A stretch of DNA of 8,162 nucleotides from Flavobacteriaceae bacterium (GTDB lineage: Bacteria; Bacteroidota; Bacteroidia; Flavobacteriales; Flavobacteriaceae): NCBI GenBank assembly GCA_023141985.1, contig JAGLKH010000347.1, forward strand, positions 1-8,162, written 5' to 3'. Positions 6,265 to 8,162 of this stretch are shown one piece after another (positions within the stretch are counted from its first letter, which is position 1; every line of letters starts with the position of its first letter). The notes below the pieces were generated by a model that worked only from the letters and a program-made list of their open reading frames with translations, had not been told where the DNA came from and made no database searches. Both the position numbers and the translations under genes were made by a program.

Positions 6265-7083
6265 ATGCAACAAATCATTAACTTTTTAATAAGAAACAAA
6301 ACTTTTCTTTTGTTTTTGTTGTTGTTTTCTATTTCGCTTCTACTAACTTTTCAATCACACTCCTACCATAAAAGCAAGTTTATTAATTCGGCAAATTTTT
6401 TAACTGGCGGAATTTACAAATCGGCAAATAATATTAAACAATACTTTGGGTTAAAAAAAGAAAATGAAACTCTTTTAGAAGAAAATAATAGATTAAAATC
6501 TATTTTATATAATGCTGAAAAAGGCAATTCAAAACATTCTTATTTAAATAAAAATACTACAAATAATTACAAATTAATTCCTGCACAAGTATATAAAAAC
6601 AGCTATTCTTCAACTAATAATTATCTTACAATAAGTAAAGGAGAAAAAGATAGTATTAAACAAGACCTTGGAGTAATCACCTCCAAAGGAATAATCGGCA
6701 TAATAGATAATACTTCAAAAAAATTCTCCAGGGTGTTGTCTATTTTGAATACAAATAGCAGGATTAACGCCCAACTTAAAAAGACTAACCATTTTGGAAC
6801 ACTAACATGGAATACAGAATCGACTCAACTTGTACAACTTATTGATATTCCAAAACTTGCTCCAGTTGCTATTGGTGACACTATTATTACTGGTGGACGA
6901 TCAACTATTTTCCCCAAAGGAATAGGTATTGGTGAAGTCGTATCATTTAAATTAGATGAAACTGAAAACTATTACAGTATCGATATAAAATTATTTAATG
7001 ACATGACAAATATTGGTCATGTTTATATTATAGAGAATCTTGATGCTAAAGAAATTTCAATACTAAACCAACAAGATGAATAG
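6265..7083 (+). CDS. mreC: Rod shape-determining protein MreC
   Basis: MreC is a bitopic inner-membrane protein whose periplasmic part binds and activates PBP2 in the elongasome. The 272 residues start with a short cytoplasmic end (about 1-12) and a transmembrane helix (about 13-29). A charged heptad-like coiled coil follows (about 61-86, rich in Lys/Glu/Leu), then a short Asn/Thr-rich linker (about 87-102). The beta-rich MreC core contains YLTISKGEKDSI (120-131), GVITSKGIIGII (136-147) and the characteristic GDTIITGG...FPKGIGIGEV (204-225). The length is typical of the flavobacterial form and shorter than E. coli MreC (367). Sequence identity to other MreC proteins is expected to be low, but topology, motifs and position between mreB and mreD make the call firm. 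The ATG follows an A-rich leader, and the stop overlaps the mreD start by 8 nt. Confidence 0.93.
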   Translation: MQQIINFLIRNKTFLLFLLLFSISLLLTFQSHSYHKSKFINSANFLTGGIYKSANNIKQYFGLKKENETLLEENNRLKSILYNAEKGNSKHSYLNKNTTNNYKLIPAQVYKNSYSSTNNYLTISKGEKDSIKQDLGVITSKGIIGIIDNTSKKFSRVLSILNTNSRINAQLKKTNHFGTLTWNTESTQLVQLIDIPKLAPVAIGDTIITGGRSTIFPKGIGIGEVVSFKLDETENYYSIDIKLFNDMTNIGHVYIIENLDAKEISILNQQDE

Positions 7084-7582
7084 TATTGTTTCTTCAAATA
7101 TTGCACGGTTTATTGTATTGATTTTGATACAAGTTATTGTGTTGAATAATATAAACTTTTTAGGATACATCAACCCATATATTTATATCTTATTTATTAT
7201 TCTTTATCCTATAAAAAATAATCGCCTTTTGTTTATTTTCCTGAGTTTTTTATTGGGGTTAACTATCGATTTATTTTTAGATTCTGGAGGGGTAAATGCT
7301 GCGGCTTGTGTAAGTATTGCTTATATACGCCCTGTTATTTTAAAATTTGTTTTTGGCATTATATACGACCATCAAACTGTTAAGTTTAACACAATAGAAT
7401 TTGGACAGCGAATAACTTATTTTTCAATAATAGTTTTAATTCACCACCTCATATTATTTTCTCTTGAAGTTTTTAACACATCCCAAATACTTTTAATTCT
7501 AAAAAAGACGTTATTCTCAAGTATATTTACAATTATACTTTGTATTTTAATAACTATCTTATTCAGTAGGAAAAATAAATGA
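7076..7582 (+). CDS. mreD: Rod shape-determining protein MreD
   Basis: MreD is a small polytopic inner-membrane component of the elongasome; its exact biochemical role is not settled. The 168-residue product is almost wholly hydrophobic, with five or six predicted membrane segments (about 10-24, 33-46, 51-68, 76-95, 114-132, 146-163) and a basic C-terminus, RKNK. The segment GLTIDLFLDSGGVNAAA (61-77) resembles the conserved G-x-x-x-D...G-x-x-A region of MreD. The ATG lies within the last codons of mreC (8-nt overlap), and its TGA shares bases with the mrdA ATG in an ATGA junction, so translational coupling along mreC-mreD-mrdA is likely. Confidence 0.92.
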   Translation: MNSIVSSNIARFIVLILIQVIVLNNINFLGYINPYIYILFIILYPIKNNRLLFIFLSFLLGLTIDLFLDSGGVNAAACVSIAYIRPVILKFVFGIIYDHQTVKFNTIEFGQRITYFSIIVLIHHLILFSLEVFNTSQILLILKKTLFSSIFTIILCILITILFSRKNK

Positions 7583-8162
7583 GAAAACTACTACTTTTTT
7601 CAATTGTAATATTAGTAGGACTACTTTTTATTGCAAGGCTATTTTACCTTCAAGTATATTCTAACGATGTTTATGATATATACGAAGATAATGCTATACG
7701 TAAAGTATTTCATTATCCTAAACGAGGCTATGTATATGATAGGAATGGAGAATTATTAGTGGCTAATCAGCCTTCTTATGATGTTATGATTATTCCTCGT
7801 GAAGTCGAACCCTTAGACACAATAGAATTCTGCTCATTATTAAAAATCTCTAAAGAAAAATTCATAAAAACCTTTAAAAAATCATATCGCTTTTCGCCAC
7901 GATTACCTTCGCCCTTTTTAGCACATCTCTCTAAAGAAGATTATGCTTTTCTATCTGAAAAAATGAGAAAATACAAAGGCTTTTATATTCAAAAAAGATC
8001 TTTACGAGATTATCAAACTTCTATTGGAGCTAATGTTTTAGGGTTTATTGCAGAAGCTAATCAAAAAATTATTAAAAATGATGCTTTTTACCAAATGGGT
8101 GATTTAATTGGTAAGCAAGGCATAGAACTCTCTTATGAAAACGATTTGCGAGGTGTAAAAGG
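7579..8162 (+). CDS. mrdA: Penicillin-binding protein 2 (elongation transpeptidase), 5' part; continues past the window
   Basis: PBP2 is the class B transpeptidase that crosslinks peptidoglycan during side-wall elongation, working with RodA and activated by MreC. About 194 N-terminal codons are present. A short cytoplasmic MRK is followed by a single transmembrane anchor (about 4-24). The start of the class B dimerisation/pedestal domain follows: HYPKRGYVYDRNGELLVAN (45-63) and QPSYDVMIIP (64-73). The later conserved block SIGANVLGFIAE (148-159) and DLIGKQGIELSYENDLRGVKG (175-195) leads into the transpeptidase domain. The window ends before the SxxK, SxN and KTG motifs, so integrity of the active site cannot be judged. 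Use of the ATG at 7579 is supported by the ATGA overlap with mreD and the immediate membrane anchor. rodA would be expected downstream. Confidence 0.95.
   Translation, partial: MRKLLLFSIVILVGLLFIARLFYLQVYSNDVYDIYEDNAIRKVFHYPKRGYVYDRNGELLVANQPSYDVMIIPREVEPLDTIEFCSLLKISKEKFIKTFKKSYRFSPRLPSPFLAHLSKEDYAFLSEKMRKYKGFYIQKRSLRDYQTSIGANVLGFIAEANQKIIKNDAFYQMGDLIGKQGIELSYENDLRGVK

Overview
The window looks like ordinary chromosome from a member of the Bacteroidota, most likely the family Flavobacteriaceae. The DNA is AT-rich and start codons are preceded by A-rich leaders instead of clear Shine-Dalgarno sequences. One upstream region carries a perfect match to the Bacteroidota -7 box TAnnTTTG. The gene content includes an XrtF-type exosortase with its small membrane partner, a pair I know only from flavobacteria and relatives. 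No insertion sequence, CRISPR array, tRNA, rRNA or prophage gene was seen.

Layout, left to right. (1) The 3' four-fifths of groEL (+), cut by the window edge, ends at a strong hairpin terminator shared with the convergent gene. (2) A leftward cluster follows: the exosortase-family gene xrtF, its overlapping partner (exosortase F system-associated protein), and a small lipoprotein with a heavy-metal-binding CPM...CPxCxM domain. (3) Divergent from xrtF is a GAF-domain protein of the free methionine-(R)-sulfoxide reductase family that keeps two of the three usual cysteines. (4) purH (+) sits behind its own promoter and a leader with two hairpins. (5) The cell-shape operon mreB, mreC, mreD, mrdA (PBP2) runs off the right edge. 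mreC/mreD overlap by 8 nt and mreD/mrdA by 4 nt (ATGA).

MreB, MreC, MreD and PBP2 form the elongasome that directs side-wall peptidoglycan synthesis. PurH carries out the last two steps of IMP synthesis. GroEL is the general chaperonin. The XrtF pair is an envelope protease/transpeptidase-like module whose substrate is not evident here. It is the least understood part of the window.

I found no convincing wholly new system. The points most worth following up are: the orphan exosortase module with its TTG start and lipoprotein neighbour; the GAF protein with histidine at the Cys84 position; the purH leader, with a dispersed-repeat-like hairpin and a 14-codon overlapping ORF; and the 171-bp mreB-mreC gap, with a 30-bp-spaced direct repeat inside a possible 41-codon ORF. 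No gene-free stretch exceeds 300 bases; the longest gaps are 177 bp (GAF gene-purH) and 171 bp (mreB-mreC).
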